40,549 bases of DNA from contig JAUVZL010000022.1 in the NCBI GenBank assembly GCA_030602565.1, positions 1 to 40,549 on the forward strand. The letters run 5' to 3'. Source of the DNA: Candidatus Stahliibacteriota bacterium. GTDB taxonomy: Bacteria > Hydrothermota > Tepidihabitantia > SM23-42. The notes under the pieces are model-generated. The model saw nothing but the letters and a program-made list of their open reading frames with translations. It ran no database searches and was not told the DNA's origin. Each line of letters begins with the position of its first letter. The stretch's first letter is position 1. Shown piece by piece: positions 1 through 8,268 of the stretch. The position numbers and the translations under genes are program-made.

Positions 1-1129
<1,129 letters not shown>

Positions 1130-1204
1130 CAAAGAGAAAAAACCGACCTGATGCTCTGGACCTTTTTTTGTCCAAACGTACTCGTGCATCTACGATATCA
1201 GCTA

Positions 1205-1232
1205 TTGACAACGAGAGCAATGTATATATAAT
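1205..1232 (+). promoter_or_regulatory. Promoter of rpsP operon (leaderless type)
   Basis: TTGACA at 1205-1210, 16 bp spacer, TATAAT at 1227-1232. The rpsP ATG is at 1241, only 8 nt beyond the -10 box, so transcription should begin at or next to the start codon. Confidence 0.8.
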
Positions 1233-1240
1233 CGTAATGT

Positions 1241-1474
1241 ATGGTTAAGATAAGATTATCAAGAAAAGGAAAGAAGAAGGTTCCCTTTTATAGAATTGTT
1301 GTAATAGATTCGGAAAAGGCAAGAGATGGTAAATTCATAGAAAGAGTGGGCCATTACGATCCCAGGAGTAAAGAATTAGCCCTGAAACGGGATCGCATTG
1401 AGTATTGGATTTCGAAAGGAGCACAACCGACCAATACTGTGGCTAAGTTGATTGCAAAAGAAGGAGGTCAATAA
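1241..1474 (+). CDS. rpsP: 30S ribosomal protein S16
   Basis: S16 binds 16S rRNA in the 5' domain and stabilises early 30S assembly. The 77-residue product has the family N-terminus ([20 protein letters not shown]) and the VGHYDPR block, and is about the usual length of 80. The ATG directly follows a consensus promoter with no room for a Shine-Dalgarno site, so the first gene of this operon is probably translated from a leaderless mRNA. Its stop codon shares one base with the next gene's ATG. It leads the classic rpsP-khpA-(rimM)-trmD-rplS-rnhB cluster. It sits directly downstream of 16S but has its own promoter. Confidence 0.97.
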   Translation: MVKIRLSRKGKKKVPFYRIVVIDSEKARDGKFIERVGHYDPRSKELALKRDRIEYWISKGAQPTNTVAKLIAKEGGQ

Positions 1475-1704
1475 TGAAAGAGCTTATCGAACACATTGTC
1501 AAAGCATTAGTAGACAATCCGGATAAAGTGGCTGTTAATGAAATCGATGGCGAAAAGAGCATTATATTTGAACTTAGAGTCGGTGAAGGTGACTTGGGTA
1601 AAGTGATTGGTAAAGAGGGTAGAACAGCAAAAGCGATTAGAACGATTATCACCGCGGCGGCTATGAAACAGGGAAAACGTACGGTATTAGAGATCATCGA
1701 ATAA
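1474..1704 (+). CDS. khpA: KhpA-type KH-domain RNA-binding protein
   Basis: This small RNA-binding protein of 76 residues forms a dimer with KhpB in many bacteria and influences sRNA function, cell elongation and ribosome maturation. Nearly the whole protein is one KH domain with the GxxG loop in GKVIGKEGR (around residues 46-54). The start overlaps the rpsP stop (TAATG), and AGGAGGT just upstream gives a strong Shine-Dalgarno site. In most genomes rimM follows. Here 221 bp of repeat-bearing, apparently non-coding DNA separates it from trmD. Confidence 0.93.
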   Translation: MKELIEHIVKALVDNPDKVAVNEIDGEKSIIFELRVGEGDLGKVIGKEGRTAKAIRTIITAAAMKQGKRTVLEIIE

Positions 1705-1812
1705 TGCCAACGGACATTTCTTGCCTTTTTCTCTTTGCTTGATACACACAAGGATCATATAAGGAAAGAATTAAGGAAAGAATCCGTGTAATCTGTGTGT
1801 TAATTTGTGTTC

Positions 1813-1914
1813 ACCCCGTTAAATATGAGCATAATAAATGATGATCAAGAAAATTATGGTGATGATTGCCCAAATTGTGTGGGGATACTAAAAAGATGTA
1901 TTATTTAACAGGGT
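1813..1914. repeat. Inverted-repeat element A, upstream of trmD
   Basis: Arms ACCCCGTTAAAT (1813-1824) and ATTTAACAGGGT (1903-1914) pair with one mismatch across a 78 nt loop. Elements with the same arm sequence and a loop of 70-78 nt occur at 9822-9917, 11845-11943 and 11956-12057, and a lone right arm lies at 4498-4511. The loop holds a possible 27-codon ORF starting at 1825 that resembles nothing I know. The right arm ends 12 nt before the trmD start. The space between khpA and trmD, where rimM is normally found, contains only this element and the AT-rich stretch before it. Confidence 0.6.
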
Positions 1915-1925
1915 AGATCTGTGTT

Positions 1926-2651
1926 ATGAAGTTTGATGTCATCTCAATATTCCCAGATTTTTTTTATAGCCCCCTATCCGTTGGTATTCTAAAGATCGCC
2001 CAAGAAAAGAGTATCATTAAGATCAGAATAACTAATCCAAGGGATTTTACCAAAAATGGCGTTGTTGATGATTACCAATTCGGGGGTGGAGCCGGTATGG
2101 TGATGAAACCAGAACCATTAGTCAAAGCGATTAATCAGGTTAAAACTAAAAGTTCATTAGTCATTATGCTCACACCCCAGGGGAAAAGGTTGGATCAAAA
2201 TCTCGTTAAAGAATTAATCAAAAAAGACCACGTAATCATCATCTGTGGTCGGTATAAGGGGATTGACGAAAGGGTAAATAGAGTTTTCGACCCGATGCAA
2301 ATTTCAGTCGGCGATTATATCCTCTCAGGTGGTGAAATCGGCGCCTTGGTTATCATCGAGTCAATAACAAGATTGCTTCCAGGGAGCTTGGGAAATATCG
2401 ATTCCGCAGATACTGATTCTTTTCAGCAATATTTACTGGAAGCACCTATCTATACCAGACCAAAATCCTTTCGGAACCTTGCAGTACCCCCGATATTGAG
2501 AAGCGGCCATCACAAAATGGTTGCGCGTTGGCGCCGAGGAAAATCTTTTGAGAGAACCTTGGAGTATAAACCAGAACTCATGGGTCTTGAAAAATTCTCG
2601 AAAACTGACTTAGAAATTCTGCTGGAGGTGCTTGATGGCAAAAATTCCTGA
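1926..2651 (+). CDS. trmD: tRNA (guanine(37)-N1)-methyltransferase TrmD
   Basis: TrmD uses S-adenosylmethionine to methylate G37 next to the anticodon, which prevents +1 frameshifting. The 241-residue product has the full SPOUT set: MKFDVISIFPDFF at the N-terminus, FGGGAGMVMKPEP near residue 53, ICGRYKGIDERV near 110 and VGDYILSGGE near 131. These form the trefoil knot and cofactor pocket. The length is normal for the family. No clear Shine-Dalgarno site precedes the ATG, whose nearest upstream feature is the right arm of repeat A. The end overlaps rplS by 17 nt, indicating translational coupling. No rimM, its usual upstream partner, is present in the window. Confidence 0.97.
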   Translation: MKFDVISIFPDFFYSPLSVGILKIAQEKSIIKIRITNPRDFTKNGVVDDYQFGGGAGMVMKPEPLVKAINQVKTKSSLVIMLTPQGKRLDQNLVKELIKKDHVIIICGRYKGIDERVNRVFDPMQISVGDYILSGGEIGALVIIESITRLLPGSLGNIDSADTDSFQQYLLEAPIYTRPKSFRNLAVPPILRSGHHKMVARWRRGKSFERTLEYKPELMGLEKFSKTDLEILLEVLDGKNS

Positions 2652-3141
2652 TATTAAACCAGGTGATTTAGTCAAAGTTTATTTCAAAATCAGAGAAGGT
2701 GAAAAAGAACGCGTCACCCTTTTCCAAGGGATTGTCATGCAACTAAGAGGAGCTGCTCAATCAAAAACATTCACCGTAAGAAAAATCTCGGCAGGCATTG
2801 GGGTTGAACGCATCTTTCCGTTTCATTCACCAATGATTACAAAAATCGAAATCAAGAAAAAAGGGAAGGTAAGAAGGGCTAAATTGAATTACCTTAGGCA
2901 GCGTAAAGGCAGGAAAATGAAAATTAAAGAAGCAATACCGAGATCCCTACAAACAAACAAGGAAAAAACAGACACGTCAACCAAAACCGAAACCACTGAA
3001 CCGCTTGTCAAAGCAACTGAAAAAGGTGTCGCGGAAAAGGCGACCACGTCAAGCGATAAGAAAAAACAGAAAGAGCCAAAGAAACCCAAGGCGCCAAAGA
3101 GTGAAAGCGCTCCTGGACAAAAAACTGTGGAAAAAACATAG
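2635..3141 (+). CDS. rplS: 50S ribosomal protein L19 with lysine-rich C-terminal tail
   Basis: L19 sits at the 30S-50S interface. Residues 1 to about 113 match the family (KIPDIKPGDLVKVYFKIREG, the GVERIFPFHSP block, then the basic KVRRAKLNYLRQRKGR). I chose ATG 2635 because GGAGG at 2624-2628 lies 6 nt upstream; the in-frame TTG at 2632 would be too close. The protein is 168 residues, about 50 longer than typical L19. The extra tail is low-complexity Lys/Thr/Glu/Pro sequence, probably disordered, and its coding sequence runs into the start of rnhB. Confidence 0.95.
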   Translation: MAKIPDIKPGDLVKVYFKIREGEKERVTLFQGIVMQLRGAAQSKTFTVRKISAGIGVERIFPFHSPMITKIEIKKKGKVRRAKLNYLRQRKGRKMKIKEAIPRSLQTNKEKTDTSTKTETTEPLVKATEKGVAEKATTSSDKKKQKEPKKPKAPKSESAPGQKTVEKT

Positions 3142-3700
3142 TTACCTCGCCGGGGTTGATGAAGCAGGAAGGGGACCTCTTGCCGGGCCTGTAGTTGCTG
3201 CTGCGGTTATTTTAGAAAGAAATTTTTACAATTCTGAAATAGACGATTCAAAAAAACTTTCGCCAGCGAAAAGAGAAAAGCTATACGTACTCATTACGAA
3301 TATTGCATTAAGTTATTCTTTTGGAATCGTCGAGCCTGAAATCATCGATGAGATCAACATACTCAATGCAACAAAACGAGCAATGCGTCAAGCTATCAAC
3401 GGCTTGAAGATTCTTCCAAACTTAGTCCTGATCGATGCGGTGACCATCACTGATTTACCTTTCCGGCAAATCTCGATCATCAAAGGCGACACATTGAGTC
3501 TCTCAATTGCTGCAGCCTCAATTTTAGCCAAAGTCAAGCGAGATACGATAATGCAAAAATATCATAAGATATACCCGATGTATCAGTTCAATAAACACAA
3601 AGGCTATCCAACTAAATTGCATCGGCAATGTATTAAAGAACACGGGCCATGTCCGATCCACCGCAAGACCTTCCGCCTGTTGGGGTCAAATTGTCAATAG
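3101..3700 (+). CDS. rnhB: Ribonuclease HII
   Basis: RNase HII cleaves RNA in RNA-DNA hybrids and excises misincorporated ribonucleotides. The motifs are complete: VDEAGRGPLAGPV (with the first catalytic acidic pair), DDSKKLS, a LIDA acidic site, KGDTLSLSIAAASILAKV and HKGYPT. The frame is open back to 3005, but residues encoded there are arginine-rich and non-homologous. GTG 3101 gives a normal family N-terminus, a length of 199 residues and a 41 nt overlap with rplS. The last few codons (GSNCQ) and the TAG stop are supplied by the left end of the MITE-like element at 3681-3840. Confidence 0.93.
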   Translation: MKALLDKKLWKKHSYLAGVDEAGRGPLAGPVVAAAVILERNFYNSEIDDSKKLSPAKREKLYVLITNIALSYSFGIVEPEIIDEINILNATKRAMRQAINGLKILPNLVLIDAVTITDLPFRQISIIKGDTLSLSIAAASILAKVKRDTIMQKYHKIYPMYQFNKHKGYPTKLHRQCIKEHGPCPIHRKTFRLLGSNCQ

Positions 3701-3840
3701 TCAACAGGGTGACCGAGAATAAGGAGTAGGGCGTTTACGCCCGTCAAAAACTGCCGAAATTTCATGAAATTTAACGAGCCTGAAGACTCTACTCCCATAA
3801 ATTTCGGCATTCTCGGTCAACCTGTCAAGATTTGACCCCA
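3681..3840. mobile_element. MITE-like element, copy 1 (160 bp)
   Basis: Terminal inverted repeats TGGGGTCAAAT / ATTTGACCCCA bound the element exactly. Further inside, GGTGACCGAGAAT pairs with ATTCTCGGTCAACC, and two shorter hairpins lie between. The interior is the reverse complement of that in the copy at 13098-13350: both share ATTCTCGGTCAACCTGTC, GGCTCGTTAA and CTACTCC blocks. There is no ORF of its own and no convincing target-site duplication. It begins inside the rnhB coding region and ends 5 bp before yraN. Confidence 0.8.
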
Positions 3841-3845
3841 TAGAC

Positions 3846-4202
3846 ATGAGTAAGACCTCGATCGGCAGGAAAGGTGAGCGCTTGGCGCGTGCATTCTTGG
3901 AGAAAAAAGGATCCACTATCGTCGCCCATAACTTTCGTTGTCGGTTTGGTGAAATCGACCTCATATTAAGAAAAAACAAAGCCTTCAGATTCGTGGAAGT
4001 AAAGTATCGCAGGAGTGAAGAATATGGTTTACCCCAAGAATCAGTGGTAAAAAGAAAACAGGCGAGAATTCGAAGGACCGCAACTTTATGGTTAAGGCTC
4101 AGACATCTGCCCATGGATAGCGAAATCCATTTTGACGTCCTGGCGATCAGCCGAGATGTCTTCGGCAAAATCACCTATAACTATATAGAAGATGCATTCT
4201 GA
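3846..4202 (+). CDS. yraN: UPF0102 (YraN) endonuclease-fold protein
   Basis: Members have a PD-(D/E)XK-like nuclease fold and usually sit beside rnhB. They are thought to act in DNA or RNA processing, but the function is not established. The 118-residue protein shows the family start GRKGERLARAFLEKKG, then FRCRFGEIDLILR and FRFVEVKYRR; Glu-Asp of GEIDLI and Glu-Lys of VEVKYR are the predicted metal-binding residues. Its ATG lies 5 bp after the MITE-like element, without a Shine-Dalgarno site, so expression could depend on read-through from rnhB or on the element. Confidence 0.92.
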   Translation: MSKTSIGRKGERLARAFLEKKGSTIVAHNFRCRFGEIDLILRKNKAFRFVEVKYRRSEEYGLPQESVVKRKQARIRRTATLWLRLRHLPMDSEIHFDVLAISRDVFGKITYNYIEDAF

Positions 4203-4510
4203 GTGCCTTGCGGCACTTCGATTACGGTGATTATTGGCTGATTACACAGATTTCTATCGTTTTCAGCACCCAAACCCAATTTCCGAATCATACAGAAACT
4301 TGGACAGATTGTTTAATAGATATTTTAGGAAACCCTCTCCGTGTCATTATCCAACTTGATTGGATAATCCAGAGAAAAAGAAAGATTTTATTTCCGTTTT
4401 GGAATTTCAATTTATTGAAATTCCAACAGCCCCTTTCGTGAAAGAGCCGGGTGAACGAAGCGAGTGCTTATCTGACTAATTAAATTGAACACGTGTATTA
4501 TCTAACGGGG
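4201..4510. other. Non-coding stretch with serial hairpins after yraN
   Basis: There is no credible gene between yraN and the EamA promoter. The hairpins are AGTGCC/GGCACT at the yraN stop (about 4201-4215, possible terminator), ATTATCCAA/TTGGATAAT (4346-4354/4360-4368) and a perfect 11 bp stem TGGAATTTCAA/TTGAAATTCCA (4400-4410/4415-4425, loop TTTA). A right arm of the ACCCCGTTAGATAA repeat family (TTATCTAACGGGGT, 4498-4511) abuts the next promoter. Confidence 0.6.
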
Positions 4511-4539
4511 TTGACACAATAACTGATTGTATGTACTGT
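4511..4539 (+). promoter_or_regulatory. Promoter of EamA transporter gene (leaderless type)
   Basis: TTGACA at 4511-4516, 17 bp spacer, TACTGT at 4534-4539, then 5 nt to the ATG at 4545. The -35 box overlaps the last base of a repeat arm (TCTAACGGGG-T), so the repeat may have delivered or may modulate this promoter. Confidence 0.65.
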
Positions 4540-4544
4540 AGACT

Positions 4545-5447
4545 ATGTCCGACCAGAGAAAAGCTTATCTTTACGCGATTGTAGTGGTCTTAATCTGGTC
4601 AACGGTTGCCTCGGTGTTCAAGATTTCGTTGCGATATTTAGATTTTATTCAACTTCTGTTCTTCGCATCTCTGGTTTCACTCTTTGTGCTTTTTATTGTA
4701 TTGGTATTTCAAGGTAAATTGACGCTGTTAAGAACGTATTCGAAGAAAGATTATCTCCTTTCTGGACTGCTCGGTTTTCTCAACCCATGTCTTTACTACG
4801 CTGTTTTGTTCAAGGCTTATTCCCTGCTGCCAGCCCAAGAAGCGCAGCCCCTTAATCAAACATGGGCGATCGTACTTGCCCTGCTGTCCATCATTGTTCT
4901 ACGTCAAAGGATTAAGTTGCAAAGTATTATTGCATTAGTCATAAGCTTTGTCGGCGTGGTCATCATATCAACGCGTGGGCACATCTTTGAATTGGCGTTC
5001 TCAAACGCGTCGGGTGCAATACTTGCCTTGTTTAGTGCTTTCATCTGGGCTTTCTTTTGGCTGTATAATTTAAAAGACCAACGCGATGTGGTTGCGAAAT
5101 TATTCTTGAATTTCCTATTTGGAACACTCTTCATTATCATTATTGTATTAGTAACAAAGGTATCACTGAAACCAACTCTTGCCGGTTTCGCCGGCGCGGC
5201 TTACGTTGGCATATTTGAAATGGGTATAACCTTTGTGCTCTGGCTCAACGCACTGAGACTATCAAAAACAACTGCCCAGGTGAGTAATATGATCTATCTT
5301 GTACCGTTTTTATCGCTGCTCATCATTCACTTTGCAGTTGGTGAGAAAATACTGACCTCAACGATTATTGGATTGATCTTCATCATCACTGGTATACTAC
5401 TGCAGCAAAACAAATCAAACCGTACCCTATTGAAAAGTATAAACTAA
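4545..5447 (+). CDS. EamA/DMT-family transporter
   Basis: This inner-membrane protein of 300 residues has about ten hydrophobic helices arranged as two EamA repeats (roughly residues 7-137 and 150-288), the hallmark of the drug/metabolite transporter superfamily (RhaT/YdcZ/SAM-type exporters). Substrate cannot be read from sequence. It is a single-gene unit, convergent with lpxC 6 bp downstream. The start codon follows a good promoter by only 5 nt and lacks a Shine-Dalgarno site, so a leaderless message is likely. Length and helix pattern are normal for the family. Confidence 0.9.
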   Translation: MSDQRKAYLYAIVVVLIWSTVASVFKISLRYLDFIQLLFFASLVSLFVLFIVLVFQGKLTLLRTYSKKDYLLSGLLGFLNPCLYYAVLFKAYSLLPAQEAQPLNQTWAIVLALLSIIVLRQRIKLQSIIALVISFVGVVIISTRGHIFELAFSNASGAILALFSAFIWAFFWLYNLKDQRDVVAKLFLNFLFGTLFIIIIVLVTKVSLKPTLAGFAGAAYVGIFEMGITFVLWLNALRLSKTTAQVSNMIYLVPFLSLLIIHFAVGEKILTSTIIGLIFIITGILLQQNKSNRTLLKSIN

Positions 5448-5453
5448 CGTTTG

Positions 5454-6341
5454 CTAATGTTTCTGAAGCGAGCAGCCCACAATCTTACTGACAAACTCCA
5501 GGTTCAAAAGGTGTGAGGTATTTCTGCTGGTGATTTTACCAACCAGTCTTTTTTGCAAAACATAAAGGTCACCGAGCAGATCTAAAAGCTTATGCCGTAC
5601 CAATTCATTCTGGAATCTTAAAGGTTTTTTAGAATAAATATTATTTTTAGTAATACCAATGCCATAGGGCGGAAGATTCTTTATTCTCGGATCATTTTCA
5701 TTTACAAAGGCAAAGGTGCGTGCTGGTGCAATTTCTTTTAAATAATTTTCTTTATTGATCTTCAGACAAATGCTCTGCGACTTTATATATGGATGAAATA
5801 ATTCCATTTCAATAATGAGTGTATCTTTTTCTAAAGGTTCATAGAGAATAAATGAAGTCCCTTCTGCAACCAAGATATTATTATCTAATCTCAATACTCC
5901 AGATAAATTCTGTTCTCTTAATTGCCCCAGCATCTCAACAAACTTCTGGCTCGAACCATCAAAAAAGGGGATTTCATTACCAAACACATCAATCTTTACA
6001 TTGAATAAATTCATACCATATAATGCAGAAAAAAGATGTTCCACGATCTGTATACCCGGCTCCTGTCCGACCGACACAAAACTCCCCCTCCTTAATCCTC
6101 CCCCTGTATAATACCCCCTTCTTTGTCCTCCCCCACTTGTGGGGGAGGATATGGTGGGGGACTGAGAAGAAGGAAGGTAGGGGACCAAATGATTTTCAAC
6201 TGCGATATTATCGACATCTAAAGGTATGCTGGTTGGTGGTCGAGAGTCAGCATGATGCAAAAGTTTAAAACGGTCACTAGTTGAAACCTCTACTTTACTA
6301 TGACCACCACTCAAACAAGATCCTTGCAGCACTGCTTTCAT
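5454..6341 (-). CDS. lpxC: UDP-3-O-acyl-N-acetylglucosamine deacetylase with in-frame repeat insertion
   Basis: LpxC is the zinc enzyme that deacetylates UDP-3-O-acyl-GlcNAc, the committed step of lipid A synthesis. Catalytic and zinc residues are all present in family context: Glu101-His102 (VEHLFSALYG), His250 and Asp254 (ELVRHKLLDLLGDL) and His277 (RNTSHLL). The start is fixed by a 4 nt overlap with lpxD. Residues of about 54-88 (…PTSGGGQRRGYYTGGGLRR…) have no family counterpart. They are encoded by a GC-rich palindromic repeat (6082-6163) between the first strand region and the EHL motif. The frame is kept, so the enzyme may well be active. The protein lacks a FabZ fusion. Confidence 0.9.
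   Translation of the reverse strand: MKAVLQGSCLSGGHSKVEVSTSDRFKLLHHADSRPPTSIPLDVDNIAVENHLVPYLPSSQSPTISSPTSGGGQRRGYYTGGGLRRGSFVSVGQEPGIQIVEHLFSALYGMNLFNVKIDVFGNEIPFFDGSSQKFVEMLGQLREQNLSGVLRLDNNILVAEGTSFILYEPLEKDTLIIEMELFHPYIKSQSICLKINKENYLKEIAPARTFAFVNENDPRIKNLPPYGIGITKNNIYSKKPLRFQNELVRHKLLDLLGDLYVLQKRLVGKITSRNTSHLLNLEFVSKIVGCSLQKH
6082..6163. repeat. GGGGGAGG palindromic repeat inserted inside lpxC
   Basis: CTCCCCCTCCTTAATCCTCC and CCCCCACTTGTGGGGG blocks are the same family as the copies at 9747-9790, 22738-22785, 25664-25712 and 30824-30875. Here two partial units sit side by side and are translated in lpxC as a Gly/Arg/Ser/Pro-rich loop of about 35 residues. All other complete copies lie between genes or at gene ends. 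Confidence 0.85.
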
Positions 6342-7270
6342 ATACCTTTGTATAAACGAGCAAGTGCACGCAATACTGTTCTGTGTTCGCGCGCGGGTAT
6401 ACCTGAATATTCTTTGTCTGAAGTCACTGATTTCAAAACTGCAGATTTCGCATAGACGACAACATTATCACCAATTTGCAAATGGTCACCGACCCCAACC
6501 TGACCGCATAGCGTCACATTATCACCGATCTTTGTTGAACCTGCTATGCCGACTTGACCCATGAGTATACAGTCTCTACCGATTTTCACATTGTGTGCTA
6601 TTTGCACCAAATTATCTACTTTTGTCCCCTTGCCAATCACTGTATCACCAATCGTCCCCCGATCAATCGTCACATTTGCACCAATCTCCACAAAGTCGCT
6701 GATAACCACACCACCGATGTGCTTGATTCTCTTGTAACCTCGGCTCCTTATAAAACCGAAACCCTGTTCCCCGATCACGGTATTTGCGTGAATCTCAACA
6801 TAGTTACCGATTTTTGTGCTGGAAAAAATTGTGGTGTGCGGGTGGATGCGACAACCGCATCCAATGATGACGTTTGCATCAATATAGCAATGTGCACCAA
6901 TGCAAGTACCAATACCAATCTTTACATCATCACCGATTATAGCAAATGGCTCAATTCTGCATTGCCGGGGTAAAACCACGTCCCGTCCAATTAGCGACCG
7001 TAAAGAAACACCTGATCTGATTTTTGTATTGGTCAGGTGTTTGAGCAGTCTGTACATGGCTCGCTTTGGATTTTTGACCACGACCCCGCTTTTTTCTTTC
7101 ACCTTGCCAGTAGTGATAACCATATTGGCGTTTGTTTTTTGTCCCGGGTCATACAAAAAAGTGAGATCGCCTTTACCTGCCTCTTCAGGGGGGAGAATGT
7201 TCTTGATTCTTAAGTTTTTCTTGCCAAAAACGGTTCCTTTAACAACCAGCGCCACCTCAGTTAATTTCAC
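6338..7270 (-). CDS. lpxD: UDP-3-O-acylglucosamine N-acyltransferase
   Basis: LpxD adds the second primary acyl chain in lipid A synthesis, the step after LpxC. The 310-residue protein has the N-terminal uridine-binding domain (about 1-95) followed by a left-handed beta-helix of hexapeptide repeats (about 96-285). The catalytic histidine lies in VDNLVQIAHNV (His226). It starts at GTG 7270, five nt after a consensus promoter, so it is probably leaderless. Its stop overlaps the lpxC start (ATGA), giving an lpxD-lpxC operon. lpxA and the rest of the pathway are not in the window. Confidence 0.96.
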   Translation of the reverse strand: MKLTEVALVVKGTVFGKKNLRIKNILPPEEAGKGDLTFLYDPGQKTNANMVITTGKVKEKSGVVVKNPKRAMYRLLKHLTNTKIRSGVSLRSLIGRDVVLPRQCRIEPFAIIGDDVKIGIGTCIGAHCYIDANVIIGCGCRIHPHTTIFSSTKIGNYVEIHANTVIGEQGFGFIRSRGYKRIKHIGGVVISDFVEIGANVTIDRGTIGDTVIGKGTKVDNLVQIAHNVKIGRDCILMGQVGIAGSTKIGDNVTLCGQVGVGDHLQIGDNVVVYAKSAVLKSVTSDKEYSGIPAREHRTVLRALARLYKGI

Positions 7271-7275
7271 GACCT

Positions 7276-7304
7276 ATCCTAATTCACAATCAACCTTTTG
7301 TCAA
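7276..7304 (-). promoter_or_regulatory. Promoter of lpxD-lpxC (leaderless type)
   Basis: Read on the minus strand: TTGACA at 7304-7299, 17 bp spacer, TAGGAT at 7281-7276, then 5 nt to the GTG start at 7270. Confidence 0.75.
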
Positions 7305-7585
7305 GTCCGCCTTGTTCAAGGTGAAGTGTGGAATCTGTGGAGAATAGGGTATATGCTACAAATATTGACTTTGTGAAAAAAAAATGTAGAATAAATAATG
7401 TCAAATCAATGTCAACCCGTCCCGACACGGAACGGGTCGGGAAATCCAAATATTAAATTCAACATTTGATCATTGGGATTTTCCCATTTTTATTACGTGG
7501 ATTCTCGTTCCTATGGAACGGAACAATTGGCATTTGGGTTTTGAAATTTGTAATTAGAGACACTTTCTTTGTGAAAGGAGGCATT
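7305..7585. other. Divergent intergenic region before bioY
   Basis: A plus-strand promoter candidate is TTGACT (7365-7370) with TAGAAT (7387-7392), 16 bp apart, giving a leader of about 185 nt before bioY. Inside the leader is a GC-rich imperfect palindrome (about 7407-7443) made of ACCCGTCCCGAC and GAACGGGTCGGG. The frame of bioY is open through 7466-7585, but those codons do not resemble BioY. I could not identify a biotin-specific riboswitch or a BirA operator. Confidence 0.45.
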
Positions 7586-8182
7586 TTGAACATAACAGAC
7601 ACATTGGGTAACTTGGAGGAGAAAAAAGAGAATTATTATGAATGGCTTCATGATTTAGCATGGGCTAAAAGACTCTTCTTAGCTCTGTTAGTTGCCGTGG
7701 TCACCGGGATTGCTGCACAAATACGTATCCCTCTGGGGTTCACACCGGTCCCGATCACTGGTCAGGTTTTCACCGTGCTTTTATGCGGTGTTATCCTGGG
7801 TAATATCTATGGCGGATTGTCTATGATATTGTACATGGTAATTGGCTTTGCTGGTGTGCCCTGGTTTTCCGGAGCGGCATCTGGTTTACCAATAGGTCCC
7901 ACTACTGGTTATATCATTGGCTTTGTTCCCGCTGCATTTTTCATCGGTTTAGTCACACAACGATATAAACAAACTCATTCATTCCTCTTTTTGCTTGGCT
8001 TAATGACGGTTGCTATTTCAATCATCTACATATGCGGCGCCGCCCATTTCTCGCTTTTCATGAAAACAAACTTGAAAACCACCCTGTATATGGCAGTCCT
8101 ACCGTTCTTACCGATCGATTTGATTAAAGCACTCTTTGCCGCTTGCACTGCAAGAATATTACTACCTAACAATCAGGTCTAA
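7586..8182 (+). CDS. bioY: Biotin ECF transporter S component BioY
   Basis: This membrane protein captures biotin and works alone or with EcfT-EcfA energising subunits, none of which are in the window. From TTG 7586, preceded by AAAGGAGG, it has 198 residues; the family core begins at AKRLFLALLVAVVTGIAAQI. Diagnostic stretches are GFTPVPITGQVFTVLL and GVILGNIYGGLSMILYM, followed by GVPWFSG and GPTTGYIIGF. About six membrane segments are visible. The upstream in-frame codons (from 7466) look non-homologous. An unlinked bioY suggests biotin uptake rather than synthesis, but that needs the rest of the genome. Confidence 0.92.
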   Translation: MNITDTLGNLEEKKENYYEWLHDLAWAKRLFLALLVAVVTGIAAQIRIPLGFTPVPITGQVFTVLLCGVILGNIYGGLSMILYMVIGFAGVPWFSGAASGLPIGPTTGYIIGFVPAAFFIGLVTQRYKQTHSFLFLLGLMTVAISIIYICGAAHFSLFMKTNLKTTLYMAVLPFLPIDLIKALFAACTARILLPNNQV

Positions 8183-8193
8183 GAGGAAAAATA

Positions 8194-8219
8194 TTGACAC
8201 ATGTTTATTTATCTATAAT
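8194..8219 (+). promoter_or_regulatory. Promoter of MEMO-AMMECR1 fusion gene
   Basis: TTGACA at 8194-8199 and TATAAT at 8214-8219. The spacer is short (14 bp), which weakens the call. A naive gene call starts at TTG 8194, which is in fact the -35 box. Confidence 0.5.
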
Positions 8220-8268
8220 ATATCAAATGAACATGTTCGCCAAGTTACTTTTATTAGGAGTGATTATT

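Noticed and set aside
1158-1173. Terminator after 16S (GGAC-T-rich-GTCC)
   Set aside because: Stem is only 4 bp and the T-run lies in the loop; too weak to call.
4208-4441. 77-residue ORF after yraN
   Set aside because: Runs through three hairpins, no Shine-Dalgarno site, no family resemblance.
8194-8268. N-terminal extension of the MEMO-AMMECR1 protein starting at TTG 8194
   Set aside because: TTG 8194 is the -35 box (TTGACA). A Shine-Dalgarno site fits ATG 8269 and the family begins there.
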